A DNA stretch of 64,000 nt from Streptomyces cadmiisoli (GTDB lineage: Bacteria; Actinomycetota; Actinomycetes; Streptomycetales; Streptomycetaceae): the NCBI RefSeq assembly GCF_003261055.1, contig NZ_CP030073.1:5518001-5582000 (forward strand), read 5' to 3'. Made by a program: the position numbers and the translations under genes. How positions within the stretch are numbered: position 1 is the stretch's first letter; each line of letters opens with the position of its first letter. Below, one piece after another: positions 8,792 through 17,882 of the stretch. The notes beneath the pieces were generated by a model. The model ran no database searches. It saw only the letters and a program-made list of their open reading frames with translations, and was not told the origin of the DNA.

Positions 8792-10135
8792 CTAGTCGTC
8801 TTCGTCGATCACGTACTCGGTCGGAAGCACCGGTTCCCCCCGGGACAGCTGTGTCGCCGAGAGCGGCAGGGCGGCGCGGGCCGCGATGTGCCGGTCGCGG
8901 GCGGCGTCCAGCGGTTCCCGGGCGACCACCTCGCCGCCCTTGACCAGCTCGACCAGCAGCTGCCGGTCGACGAGCCCGGCCGGTACCGGCCCGGTGCCGA
9001 CCACCTCCGCCTCCGTCTCGCCCCGCTCGTCCGGCCGGCGCGCGGCCCACTTGCGGCCCCCGATGGAGGTCTTGCCCCCGGTGGATCGTTTCGCCACCGC
9101 CACCAGCGGCGCCGACGGGTCGGTGGACTCGGCACGGGCGACCAGCTTGTAGACCATGGAGCAGGTCGGGTGCCCGGAGCCGGTGACGAGCTGGGTGCCG
9201 ACGCCGTACGCGTCCACGGGCGCCGCCGCCAGCGAGGCGATGGCGTATTCGTCCAGGTCCGAGGTGACGATGATCCTCGTGCCGGTGGCCCCCAGTTCGT
9301 CCAGCTGCTGCCGCACCCGGTGCGCGACCAGCAGCAGATCGCCGGAGTCGATCCGTACCGCGCCCAGCTCGGGCCCGGCGACCTCCACGGCGGCCCGGAC
9401 CGCCTCGGCGACGTCGTAGGTGTCCACCAGCAGGGTGGTGCCCCGGCCCATCGACTCGACCTGGGCCCGGAAGGCGTCCCGCTCGCGGTCGTGCAGCAGG
9501 GTGAAGGCGTGCGCGGACGTGCCGACCGTGGGGATGCCGTAGCGGAAGCCGGCGGCCAGGTCGGAGGTGGAGGTGAAGCCGCCGATGTAGGCGGCGCGCG
9601 AGGCGGCGACGGCGGCCAGCTCGTGGGTGCGGCGCGCGCCCATCTCGATCAGCGGCCGGCCGCCCGCCGCCGAGGACATCCGGGAGGCCGCCGCGGCGAT
9701 GGCGGAGTCGTGGTTGAGGATGGAAAGGATCACCGTCTCCAGCAGCACGCACTCGGCGAAGCTGCCCTCCACCCGCATCACCGGCGAGCCCGGGAAGTAC
9801 ACCTCGCCCTCCGGGTAGCCCCAGATGTCGCCGCGGAAGCGGTACTCGGCGAGCCACCGCAGGGTCTCCTCGCCGACGATGTCCCGCTCGCGCAGGAAGT
9901 CGAGGACGTCCGGGTCGAAACGGAAGTTCTCCACCGCGTCCAGGACCCGGCCGGTGCCGGCCAGCACGCCGTACCGGCGCCCCTCGGGCAGCCGCCGGGT
10001 GAAGACCTCGAAGACGCTGCGCCGCTCGGCGGTGCCGGCCCGCAGGGCGGCCTGGAGCATCGTCAGCTCGTACTGGTCCGTGAAAAGCGCCGTCGATGGC
10101 ACGTCCACCGGCAGCCCAAGGTCCGCTGTGTTCAT
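8792..10135 (-). CDS. pncB: Nicotinate phosphoribosyltransferase
   Basis: The 447-residue enzyme joins nicotinate with PRPP to give nicotinate mononucleotide, the step after PncA. Family landmarks: TALFTDQYELTMLQAALRAG at the N-terminus, RRSVFEVFTRRLP, a central FTSTSDLAAGFRYGIPTVGT phosphate-binding stretch with HAFTLL, and VRIDSGDLLLVAHRVRQQL followed by IIVTSDLDEYAI. ATG 10135 is chosen because it precedes the conserved TDQYELTM by a normal distance. The stop lies 171 bp upstream of pncA in the same direction, so a shared transcript is plausible. The gene is divergent from clpS. Confidence 0.95.
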   Translation of the reverse strand: MNTADLGLPVDVPSTALFTDQYELTMLQAALRAGTAERRSVFEVFTRRLPEGRRYGVLAGTGRVLDAVENFRFDPDVLDFLRERDIVGEETLRWLAEYRFRGDIWGYPEGEVYFPGSPVMRVEGSFAECVLLETVILSILNHDSAIAAAASRMSSAAGGRPLIEMGARRTHELAAVAASRAAYIGGFTSTSDLAAGFRYGIPTVGTSAHAFTLLHDRERDAFRAQVESMGRGTTLLVDTYDVAEAVRAAVEVAGPELGAVRIDSGDLLLVAHRVRQQLDELGATGTRIIVTSDLDEYAIASLAAAPVDAYGVGTQLVTGSGHPTCSMVYKLVARAESTDPSAPLVAVAKRSTGGKTSIGGRKWAARRPDERGETEAEVVGTGPVPAGLVDRQLLVELVKGGEVVAREPLDAARDRHIAARAALPLSATQLSRGEPVLPTEYVIDEDD

Positions 10136-10244
10136 GGCAACCAAGGGTACCCCCATTTCGTCAGTCTGACGATTTAGGTACCGGGGCGGCGCGACCCGGT
10201 CCGCGCCCGGCCCGTTTGTGCTTCCGACCCCCCGAGGTGGCAGC

Positions 10245-10562
10245 ATGGGTCGTGTGACGTCAGCCGCTCCCATCGAGATCGAACGCACCGAGTCGGCGGA
10301 GGAGGTCTCTGCCGTTCCCGAGCCGGACGTCCCGTGGGTGACGATCGTCCACAACGACCCGGTCAACCTCATGAGCTATGTGACGTACGTCTTCCAGACG
10401 TACTTCGGCTACTCCAAGGACAAGGCCACCAAGCTCATGCTCGACGTCCACCACAAGGGCCGGGCGGTCGTCTCCAGCGGCAGTCGCGAGGAGATGGAAC
10501 GCGACGTGCAGGCCATGCACGGCTACGGTCTGTGGGCCACCCTCCAGCAGGACCGGAAGTAG
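10245..10562 (+). CDS. clpS: ATP-dependent Clp protease adaptor ClpS
   Basis: The 105-residue adaptor delivers N-degron substrates to Clp ATPases. The conserved core is clear: [21 protein letters not shown], then the helix [19 protein letters not shown] and a final [12 protein letters not shown] strand. The variable N-terminal tail of about 28 residues is acidic, as in other actinomycete ClpS proteins. ATG 10245 has a GAGGTGG site upstream; a GTG nine bases later is an alternative. It is followed after 11 bp by a DUF2017 gene, the usual actinomycete arrangement, so the two are probably co-transcribed and translationally linked. Confidence 0.96.
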   Translation: MGRVTSAAPIEIERTESAEEVSAVPEPDVPWVTIVHNDPVNLMSYVTYVFQTYFGYSKDKATKLMLDVHHKGRAVVSSGSREEMERDVQAMHGYGLWATLQQDRK

Positions 10563-10573
10563 CGATCGCCTCC

Positions 10574-11170
10574 ATGTCAGGACACTTCGAACCGCTCCCC
10601 GGCGGCGGCGCCGCCGTCGCCCTCGACGACGTCGAGATCTCCATCATCCGGTCGCTGGCCGTGCAGCTGCTGGAGCTGATCGGCCCCGGCCCCGGCGAGG
10701 AGGCGGGCGGCGACCCGCTCGCCGAGCTGTTCGCCGAGGGGCCCAGCGAGCCCCCGTCCGACCCGGTGCTCAAGCGGCTCTTCCCGGACGCCTACAGCGA
10801 CCCCGAGCAGCCCGGCCAGGACGAGGAGCGCAAGGCCCACTCCGCCGAGTTCCGCCGCTTCACCGAGAACGATCTGCGCGCCGGCAAGCGGGAGAACGCC
10901 CTCGCGGTGGTCCGCTCGCTGGACGAGCTGCCCGCCGCCGGCGACGGCGGCAAAGTGGTGCTGGAGCTGACCGTCCAGCAGTCCCAGCAGTGGCTCGGCG
11001 CCCTCAACGACCTCCGCCTGGCCATCGGCTCCCGGCTGGAGATCACCGACGAGGACGACACCGAGCTGCTGTACCGGCTGGCCGACGAGGACCCGCGCAA
11101 GCCGATGGTGATGGCCTATCTGTGGCTCGGCGGGCTCCAGGAGACATTGGTCTCCACTCTTTTGCCCTGA
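10574..11170 (+). CDS. DUF2017 protein linked to ClpS
   Basis: The 198-residue, acidic, all-helical cytoplasmic protein matches the DUF2017 family found next to clpS throughout actinomycetes. Recognisable stretches are DVEISIIRSLAVQLLELIGP near the N-terminus, DPVLKRLFPDAYSD in the middle, and LNDLRLAIGSRLEITDED followed by AYLWLGGLQETLVSTLLP at the end. Its job is not established; the constant pairing with clpS suggests a role in Clp-dependent proteolysis. ATG 10574 is used because the reading frame overlaps clpS upstream. Transcription should stop at the hairpin-plus-T-run 45 bases downstream. Confidence 0.88.
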   Translation: MSGHFEPLPGGGAAVALDDVEISIIRSLAVQLLELIGPGPGEEAGGDPLAELFAEGPSEPPSDPVLKRLFPDAYSDPEQPGQDEERKAHSAEFRRFTENDLRAGKRENALAVVRSLDELPAAGDGGKVVLELTVQQSQQWLGALNDLRLAIGSRLEITDEDDTELLYRLADEDPRKPMVMAYLWLGGLQETLVSTLLP

Positions 11171-11214
11171 TATGCCCGGACGAGTGTTCGCTCAGCGGAC
11201 GCTCAAATCCGAAT

Positions 11215-11244
11215 AACGATCGCATCAAGGGTGCGGTCGTTTTT
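11215..11244 (+). terminator. Rho-independent terminator of clpS/DUF2017
   Basis: AACGATCGCA (11215-11224) pairs with TGCGGTCGTT (11232-11241) through one wobble pair across a 7-base loop, followed directly by TTT: a classical intrinsic terminator, uncommon in form for this genome. Confidence 0.85.
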
Positions 11245-11424
11245 GCGGCCATTGGGTGCCTTTTGTCCGCTTCTTCCTGTGCGGTGCGCCACAGGGCGTT
11301 CCGGCGATCAATGTTGCGGCCGTGATAAATCTTCACGACCGCCCGGCGAACACCACCCTTGTCTCGTCGGGTGCGCCACCGAGCCGGCGGATCGCCGGCC
11401 AGGCAGAGCTCCACCTATCCGGGG

Positions 11425-11467
11425 GGATCGGAACCCGATCCGAGGCCATGTCACTGGCTCGGATCGG
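11425..11467 (+). promoter_or_regulatory. Alternative-hairpin leader before the amino acid permease
   Basis: Three GGATCGG-type half sites. GGATCGG (11425-11431) can pair with CCGATCC (11435-11441). The same CCGATCC, extended to 11448, can instead pair with 11455-11467 (13 pairs, one bulged G, 6-base loop). The two pairings exclude each other. The downstream stem ends about five bases before the permease's GGAGAAAGG ribosome site. It could be an RNA attenuator or a multi-half-site DNA operator; sequence alone does not decide. Confidence 0.5.
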
Positions 11468-11490
11468 ATATGGAGAAAGGCGCACCACAC

Positions 11491-12942
11491 ATGACCTCAG
11501 CGCGGGTCGACAAGCAGTACGACGGCAATGAGGCCGTGGGCGGCGACGCCCCCGAGGAGGGGTACGAGCGCGGGCTCGGCAGCCGCCAGGTCCAGATGAT
11601 CGCGATCGGCGGCGCCATCGGCGTCGGTCTGTTCCTGGGTGCCGGGGCGAACATCGCCAAGGCCGGACCCAGCCTCATCCTCATGTACGCCCTCGCGGGC
11701 GTGATCATCTTCTTCATCATGCGGGCGCTCGGTGAGCTCCTGCTGTACCGCCCCGTCTCGGGTTCGTTCGCGGAGTACTCCCGTGAGTTCCTCGGACCGT
11801 TCTTCGGCTACTTCACCGGCTGGACCTACTGGCTGATGTGGGTGGTCACCGGCATGGCCGAGCTGACGGCCGCCGCGATCTACGTCAACTACTGGTTCCC
11901 GTCCATCCCGCAATGGGTGACGGCACTGGTCTTCCTGGTGATCCTGTTCGGCGTCAACCTGATCTCCGTCAAGCTCTTCGGCGAGCTGGAGTTCTGGTTC
12001 TCGATGGTCAAGGTCACCGCCCTGATCGGCATGATCGTGATCGGCCTGGGTGTGCTCACCTTCGGCTTCAGCAGCGCCGGTGACACGGCCGCGGTCTCCA
12101 ACCTCTGGGCCTTCGACGGCTTCTTCCCCAAGGGCATCGGCTCGTCCCTGATGACCCTGCAGGGCGTCATGTTCGCCTACCTCGCCGTCGAGCTGGTCGG
12201 TGTCACGGCCGGCGAGTCCGAGGACCCGGAGAAGACCCTCCCCAAGGCGATCAACACGCTGCCCTGGCGCATCGCCCTGTTCTACGTCGGTGCCCTCACC
12301 GTCATCCTGTGCGTCGTGAAGTGGACCGAGTTCGCGCCGGGCGTCAGCCCGTTCGTCGAGGCCTTCGCGCAGATCGGCATCCCGGCGGGCGCCGCCATCG
12401 TCAACTTCGTCGTGCTCACCGCCGCGCTGTCCTCCTGCAACTCCGGCATGTACTCGACGGGCCGCATGCTGCGGAACCTGGCCGAGAGCGGCGAGGCCCC
12501 CAAGGCGTTCAAGAAGCTGTCGTCCACCAAGACGCCCGCCTTCGGCATCCTCGTCTCCGTGCTCTTCATGGGCATCGGCGTGATCCTGAACTACGTCGTC
12601 CCGGAGAAGGCCTTCGGCTACGTCACCTCCATCGCCACCGCCGCCGGCATCTGGACCTGGCTGATGATCCTGATCAGCCACGTCCTGTACCGCCGCGCGG
12701 TCGACGCGGGCCGTCTGCCCGCCTCGTCCTTCCCGGCGCCGGGCGGTGCGAAGTGCTCGTACATCGCCATCGCGTTCCTGCTGTTCGTGACCGGCATCAT
12801 CGCCTACGACGCCGACGCCCGCGTCTGCCTGTACGTGATGGCCGGCTGGGCCGCCGCCCTGGGCATCGGGTGGAGGGTCCTGAAGTCCCGCAACCCGCAG
12901 ATCGCCGAGCGCGGCACCTCGCAGTTCCAGAAGGTCGGCTGA
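11491..12942 (+). CDS. Amino acid permease, APC superfamily (AAT type)
   Basis: A 483-residue integral membrane transporter with about 12 helices, predicted to import an amino acid with protons. The cytoplasmic N-terminus (about 30 residues) leads into GLGSRQVQMIAIGGAIGVGL, the conserved first-helix Gly-rich motif of AAT permeases. Later comes AELTAAAIYVNYWFP and the family's ELVGVTAGESEDPEKTLPKA loop. The AAT family includes asparagine, GABA, aromatic and D-Ala/D-Ser/Gly carriers; I cannot choose among them. The start ATG follows GGAGAAAGG at 11472-11480. Expression may be controlled by the hairpin leader just upstream. Downstream lies a duplicated 50-bp hairpin unit. Confidence 0.9.
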   Translation: MTSARVDKQYDGNEAVGGDAPEEGYERGLGSRQVQMIAIGGAIGVGLFLGAGANIAKAGPSLILMYALAGVIIFFIMRALGELLLYRPVSGSFAEYSREFLGPFFGYFTGWTYWLMWVVTGMAELTAAAIYVNYWFPSIPQWVTALVFLVILFGVNLISVKLFGELEFWFSMVKVTALIGMIVIGLGVLTFGFSSAGDTAAVSNLWAFDGFFPKGIGSSLMTLQGVMFAYLAVELVGVTAGESEDPEKTLPKAINTLPWRIALFYVGALTVILCVVKWTEFAPGVSPFVEAFAQIGIPAGAAIVNFVVLTAALSSCNSGMYSTGRMLRNLAESGEAPKAFKKLSSTKTPAFGILVSVLFMGIGVILNYVVPEKAFGYVTSIATAAGIWTWLMILISHVLYRRAVDAGRLPASSFPAPGGAKCSYIAIAFLLFVTGIIAYDADARVCLYVMAGWAAALGIGWRVLKSRNPQIAERGTSQFQKVG

Positions 12943-12943
12943 C

Positions 12944-13043
12944 CGACGCCCGGGACGTCCCGCGGCGGGGAGCGCCTCCGGCGCCCCCGCCGTCGACGCC
13001 CGGGACGTCCCGCGGCGGGGAGCGCCTCCGGCGCCCCCGCCGT
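12944..13043 (+). repeat. Perfect 50-bp tandem duplication containing a hairpin
   Basis: Copy 1 is 12944-12993 and copy 2 is 12994-13043, identical. Each holds an inverted repeat (CGGCGGGGAGCGCC against GGCGCCCCCGCCG around TCC). They sit right after the permease stop, so the unit is probably a duplicated terminator. Confidence 0.85.
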
Positions 13044-13067
13044 CGCCGCTCAGGACGTCCGGCATAT

Positions 13068-13104
13068 GGGCCGTCCCGTACCACCCATCGGTACGGGACG
13101 GCCC
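13068..13104. terminator. Terminator hairpin between the permease and mec
   Basis: Perfect 15-bp stem (GGGCCGTCCCGTACC at 13068-13082 with its complement at 13090-13104), 7-base loop, followed by TTCTGCTT. It ends about 20 bases before the mec start codon, so the mec promoter must overlap it or mec is read from within it. Confidence 0.75.
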
Positions 13105-13124
13105 TTCTGCTTATCCTTGCCCGC

Positions 13125-13547
13125 ATGCTGACCCTCACCCAGGCGCTCCACGACCGGATCGTCGCCCACGCGCGCGCGGACCATCCCGACGAGGCGTGCG
13201 GCGTGGTCGCGGGCCCGGCCGGTTCGGACCGCCCCGAACGCTTCATCCCCATGCTGAACGCGGCCCGCTCGCCCACCTTCTACGAGTTCGACTCCGGCGA
13301 TCTCCTCAAGCTCTACCGCGAGATGGACGACCGCGACGAGGAGCCGGTGATCATCTACCACTCCCACACGGCCACCGAGGCCTACCCGTCGCGCACCGAC
13401 ATCTCCTACGCGAACGAGCCCGGCGCGCACTACGTCCTGGTCTCCACCGCGGACGCCGACGACGCCGGCGATTTCCAGTTCCGCTCGTTCCGCATCGTCG
13501 ACGGCGAGGTGACCGAGGAGGAGGTCAAGGTCGTGGAGGCCTACTGA
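13125..13547 (+). CDS. mec: Mec-type JAMM metallopeptidase of the CysO cysteine pathway
   Basis: The 140-residue zinc peptidase of the Mov34/MPN(JAMM) family is predicted to release cysteine from the CysO-cysteine adduct and possibly to trim the CysO tail. The JAMM signature is complete: Glu in HPDEACGVVAG (about residue 23) and HSHTATEAYPSRTD (about 84-97) supplying two His, Ser and Asp. It is encoded just ahead of cysO and cysM. The same trio exists in Mycobacterium tuberculosis (mec/cysO/cysM), which is the basis for the role. ATG 13125 has no strong ribosome site and lies close behind a hairpin. Confidence 0.9.
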   Translation: MLTLTQALHDRIVAHARADHPDEACGVVAGPAGSDRPERFIPMLNAARSPTFYEFDSGDLLKLYREMDDRDEEPVIIYHSHTATEAYPSRTDISYANEPGAHYVLVSTADADDAGDFQFRSFRIVDGEVTEEEVKVVEAY

Positions 13548-13640
13548 CCACGGCCCCGTGATCCCGGGATTCGGTCAGAATTCATCCGGTATGTGAGATC
13601 ACATTCCAGAACCCGGACCAGGAATCGATACGATGAGCCC

Positions 13641-13736
13641 ATGGTTTCCCACGACGTGAGCGAGAAGACGCCGGGCACGCTGCTCGTGGCGCGGCTGCAC
13701 GTCGACCTGTGCAGGCTCGCCAGCGCCATCTGTTGA
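13641..13736 (+). CDS. Cys-ended leader peptide upstream of cysO-cysM
   Basis: A 31-codon ORF starting ATG GTT TCC and ending in a Cys codon and TGA. The C-terminal half reads RLHVDLCRLASAIC. This pattern (RLHVDLCR then a terminal Cys) matches the small putative leader peptides known before sulfur-assimilation genes in Streptomyces and mycobacteria, where ribosome stalling at Cys codons is thought to sense cysteine. It lies 113 bp before cysO. Codons are G/C-ended except the final TGT. The peptide is clearly seen; its regulatory role is inferred from the family and position. Confidence 0.75.
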   Translation: MVSHDVSEKTPGTLLVARLHVDLCRLASAIC

Positions 13737-13849
13737 CGCACCCTGCCGCCGTACGGCCGTGAGCGGCGGCGATCCACCACGCACGACCTGCTGCAGCCGC
13801 GCCGCCGCGCGCCCACCGATCCGACCACTCCCGACAGGAGCCCTGAGCC

Positions 13850-14137
13850 ATGGCCATCGAGGTCCGCATCCCGACCATCCTCCGCCAGTACACCGACGGC
13901 CAGAAGGCGGTGGAGGGCAGTGGTGAGACCGTTGCCGAGCTGTTCGCCGACCTGGAGACCCGGTACGCCGGCATCCGCGCCCGCCTCGTCGACGCGGCCG
14001 ACGGCGACCAGCTGCGCCGCTTCGTCAACGTCTACCTGAACGACGAGGACGTCCGTTTCCTCGACGGCATCAACACCAAGCTCGCCGACGGCGACAACGT
14101 CACCATCCTGCCGGCCGTGGCCGGCGGCATGGCCTGA
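13850..14137 (+). CDS. cysO: CysO sulfur-carrier protein (MoaD/ThiS fold)
   Basis: A 95-residue ubiquitin-like sulfur carrier. It receives sulfur as a C-terminal thiocarboxylate and passes it to CysM for cysteine synthesis. The beta-grasp pattern is visible: MAIEVRIPTILRQYTDGQ, VAELFADLETRYAGI, RRFVNVYLNDEDVRFLDG, LADGDNVTILPAVAGG. The functional Gly-Gly is followed here by Met-Ala, so the protein must probably lose two residues before activation, plausibly by the adjacent JAMM protease. The ATG is preceded by an ACAGGAGCCC ribosome site. Its stop lies 15 bp from the cysM start. Confidence 0.93.
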   Translation: MAIEVRIPTILRQYTDGQKAVEGSGETVAELFADLETRYAGIRARLVDAADGDQLRRFVNVYLNDEDVRFLDGINTKLADGDNVTILPAVAGGMA

Positions 14138-14146
14138 AGGCCCTGA

Positions 14147-15103
<957 letters not shown>

Positions 15104-15107
15104 CCCC

Positions 15108-15566
15108 TCACGTGGCGAGGTGACGGACCTGGTCCCACAGGGCCGGGTCCACCACCCCCACCCGGCGCCGGAAGTCCCACACCGCGACCTCACGCAGCTC
15201 GTCGGTCTCCAGGAAACTCGCCCGCCCCTGGGTGTCGCCGACCGACCCGGGCGGCAGCGGGATCACCCCGGCCCGCTCGTCGTGGTACTTGCTGGTGATC
15301 CCCGCGACCGTGGCCCGCCGCCCGTGCACCGCCAGCACCAGACACGGCCGGTCCTTCGTGCCCGCGTCACCGTCCTGCCGGTCGCCGCCGGGCACGTTCG
15401 CCCACCAGATCTCCGCGGCCCGCGGCCGTACGGCGGGCTCCTGCGCGCGTCCCGGCGGGCGGTTCCGGCCGTGCTGCGGGCGCTGCCGCCCCCAGCCGTC
15501 GACGAGCGTGGCGACGAGCACGAGCAGCACCAGTGCCGCGAGCGCCAACCACCAGGACGTGTCCAT
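15108..15566 (-). CDS. Membrane-anchored PemK/MazF-like protein
   Basis: The 152-residue product starts MDTSWWLALAALVLLVLVA, a single N-terminal membrane helix, then about 25 Arg/Pro-rich linker residues. A PemK/MazF-type beta-barrel follows (AAEIWWANVPGGD, GTKDRPCLVLAV, ATVAGITSKYH, VIPLPPGSVGD). Soluble MazF toxins cleave RNA and are encoded with an antitoxin. Here there is a membrane anchor and no small antitoxin gene nearby, so it may be a housekeeping derivative rather than a toxin. The basic and aromatic residues of the fold are present, so RNase activity remains possible. It is tail to tail with cysM. Confidence 0.8.
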   Translation of the reverse strand: MDTSWWLALAALVLLVLVATLVDGWGRQRPQHGRNRPPGRAQEPAVRPRAAEIWWANVPGGDRQDGDAGTKDRPCLVLAVHGRRATVAGITSKYHDERAGVIPLPPGSVGDTQGRASFLETDELREVAVWDFRRRVGVVDPALWDQVRHLAT

Positions 15567-15769
15567 ACCCTGACGTTACCGGCGCACGCTCCAGGCCGCG
15601 CCCTCTCCCGCGCCCCGTGCGCCCGGCGTCCAGCCGAACCGGTGACAGCACAGGTGAGTTCGCCCACAACAGCCCTTGGTGGAGGAGCGACCGTGGGTTT
15701 TGCGCCTTACGCTCGACGCACCGCACGACCCTCGTACTCTCCACATCCGCCAGCGGAGGTTTCTGCTTC

Positions 15770-16522
15770 ATGAAGCTCACCGTCGTCGGCTGCTCGGGGT
15801 CGTTCCCGTCCGCGGAATCGGCCTGCTCGAGCTACCTCGTAGAGGCCGACGGCTTCCGGCTGCTACTCGACATGGGCAACGGCGCCCTCGGCGAGTTGCA
15901 GCGCCACTGCGGTCTCTACGACCTCGACGCGATCTTCCTCAGCCATCTGCACGCCGACCACTGCATCGACATGCTCGCCTACTTCGTGGCGCGCTACTAC
16001 CGGCACGACGGCGGCCGCTGCGCGCCCCTCCCGGTCTACGGCCCCGAGGGCACCGAGCACCGTCTGACCACAGCGTACGCCGACACCCCCTCGGCCTCCT
16101 CGATGAGCGAGGTCTTCGATTTCCACACGGTCAAGCCGTCCACCCTCGAGATCGGCCCCTTCACGGTGCACACCGAACGGGTGGCGCATCCCGTGGAGGC
16201 GTACGGCATCCGGGTCGAGCACGGCGGCCGGACCCTGACGTACTCCGGGGACACCGGGGTCAGCGCCGCGCTGGACGAACTCGCCCGGGACGCCGATCTG
16301 TTCCTGTGCGAGGCCGCCTTCACCCACGGCAAGGAGAACATCCCCGACCTGCACCTCAACGGCCGCGAGGCGGGTGAGACGGCCGCGCGGGCGGGAGCCC
16401 GCCGCCTGCTCCTGACCCACATCCCCCCGTGGACCGACCCGCAGGTCAACCTCGCCGACGCCCGCTCGGTCTTCGACGGGGCGGTGGAGCTGGCGGTGCC
16501 CCGCAAGACGTACGAGATCTAG
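15770..16522 (+). CDS. MBL-fold metal-dependent hydrolase
   Basis: The 250-residue metallo-beta-lactamase-fold protein has the zinc motif HLHADHC at about residue 62. Further metal ligands are probably in SGDTGVSAALDE and LLLTHIPPW. The opening MKLTVVGCSGSFPSAES with TYSGDTG resembles the ribonuclease Z/phosphodiesterase branch of the fold. Substrates in that branch range from tRNA 3' trailers to cyclic nucleotides; none can be assigned here. The start has GCGGAGG nine bases upstream. A perfect hairpin separates it from the convergent nagE2. Confidence 0.85.
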   Translation: MKLTVVGCSGSFPSAESACSSYLVEADGFRLLLDMGNGALGELQRHCGLYDLDAIFLSHLHADHCIDMLAYFVARYYRHDGGRCAPLPVYGPEGTEHRLTTAYADTPSASSMSEVFDFHTVKPSTLEIGPFTVHTERVAHPVEAYGIRVEHGGRTLTYSGDTGVSAALDELARDADLFLCEAAFTHGKENIPDLHLNGREAGETAARAGARRLLLTHIPPWTDPQVNLADARSVFDGAVELAVPRKTYEI

Positions 16523-16556
16523 GGCCGCACCCCCGTCCTCGTACGCCACCGACACG

Positions 16557-16594
16557 GGAAGGCCCCCGGAGCCGACGGGCTCCGGGGGCCTTCC
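16557..16594. terminator. Bidirectional terminator between MBL gene and nagE2
   Basis: Perfect 17-bp stem (GGAAGGCCCCCGGAGCC at 16557-16573 with 16578-16594) and a 4-base GACG loop, centred between the convergent stops. Confidence 0.9.
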
Positions 16595-16616
16595 GTTGTC
16601 ACCTGCGCCGCAGGAC

Positions 16617-17864
16617 TCACGCCTTGGTGAGGTCCTCCAGCTCCTCCTCGGGCTCGCGGCCCGGGGTGGGGAGGTTCCACTTGGTGATGGCGAAGCGGAA
16701 CAGCACGTAGTAGATGACCGCGAACACCAGGCCGATCGGGATGATCAGCCAGGGCTTGGTGGAGAGGTTCCAGTTCAGCGCGTAGTCGATGAAGCCCGCG
16801 GAGAAGGTGAAGCCCGCGTGGACGCCCAGCGCCCAGGTGATCGCCATGGACAGGGCGGTCAGGATCGCGTGGATCACGTACAGCATCGGGGCGATGAACA
16901 TGAACGCGAATTCGATCGGCTCGGTCACACCGGTCACGAAGGAGGTCAGCGCCAGCGAGATCATCATGCCCATCACGGCCTTGCGGCGCTCGGGGCGGGC
17001 GGCGTGCGCGATGGCGATCGCGGCGGCGGGGAGGCCGAACATCATGATCGGGAAGAAGCCCGACATGAACTGGCCGGCGTCCGGGTCACCGGCGAAGAAG
17101 CGGTTCAGGTCGCCGTGCACGACCTCGCCCGCGGCGTTGGTGAAGTCGCCGATCTGGAACCAGGAGACGGTGTTCACGAACTGGTGCATGCCGATCGGGA
17201 TCAGCGCGCGGTTGATCAGGCCGAACAGGCCGGCACCGAAGGCGCCGAGACCGGTGATCCACTCACCGACGTTGGAGATGCCGTCACCGATCGGCTCCCA
17301 GACCAGACCGAAGAAGACGCCCATGAGGGTGCCGACGAAGGCCATGATGATCGGCACCAGACGGCGGCCGTTGAAGAAGCCGAGCCAGTCCACCAGCTTC
17401 GTGCGGTGGTAGCGCTGCCACAGCACGGCGGCCAGCAGACCCATCAGGATGCCGCCGAGGACACCGGGGTTGTTGTACGTCGCGGCGATGTCCGCGCCGT
17501 TTTGGACCTTGGCCTCGGTGACCGGGAACGCCTTGAGCACATTGCTGTAGACCAGGAAGCCGACCAGGGCGGCCAGGGCGGTGGAACCGTCCGACTTCTT
17601 GGCGAAGCCGATCGCGACACCGATGCAGAACAGCATCGGCAGGTTGTCGAAGATCGCGCCACCGGCCGTGGCGAAGACCGCCGTGACCTTGTCGGGCAGG
17701 TTCAGCTTGTCCTGGACGTCCTGCTGTCCGAGACGGAGCAGGATGCCTGCCGCCGGCAGGACGGCGATCGGGAGCTGAAGGCTGCGGCCGATCTTCTGCA
17801 GGCCCTGGAACAGGCCTGATCCCCGCTTCTTTGCGGGGGCCGCCGACGTGGTGGCGGTGCTCAT
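16617..17864 (-). CDS. nagE2: PTS N-acetylglucosamine permease, EIIC (NagE2)
   Basis: The 415-residue membrane component of the GlcNAc phosphotransferase system imports GlcNAc while NagF and the general PTS proteins phosphorylate it. The family N-terminus FQGLQKIGRSLQLPIAVLPA and about ten membrane segments are present, with the substrate-region stretch FVTGVTEPIEFAFMFIAP. The IIA and IIB parts are absent, as usual in Streptomyces, where IIB is a separate protein. Start ATG 17864 follows GGAGGAAGT. Two DasR-type operators lie 19-51 bp upstream, implying repression relieved by glucosamine-6-phosphate. The name follows its position next to the MBL gene, as remembered for S. coelicolor. Confidence 0.93.
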   Translation of the reverse strand: MSTATTSAAPAKKRGSGLFQGLQKIGRSLQLPIAVLPAAGILLRLGQQDVQDKLNLPDKVTAVFATAGGAIFDNLPMLFCIGVAIGFAKKSDGSTALAALVGFLVYSNVLKAFPVTEAKVQNGADIAATYNNPGVLGGILMGLLAAVLWQRYHRTKLVDWLGFFNGRRLVPIIMAFVGTLMGVFFGLVWEPIGDGISNVGEWITGLGAFGAGLFGLINRALIPIGMHQFVNTVSWFQIGDFTNAAGEVVHGDLNRFFAGDPDAGQFMSGFFPIMMFGLPAAAIAIAHAARPERRKAVMGMMISLALTSFVTGVTEPIEFAFMFIAPMLYVIHAILTALSMAITWALGVHAGFTFSAGFIDYALNWNLSTKPWLIIPIGLVFAVIYYVLFRFAITKWNLPTPGREPEEELEDLTKA

Positions 17865-17882
17865 ACTTCCTCCATCGGAGTG

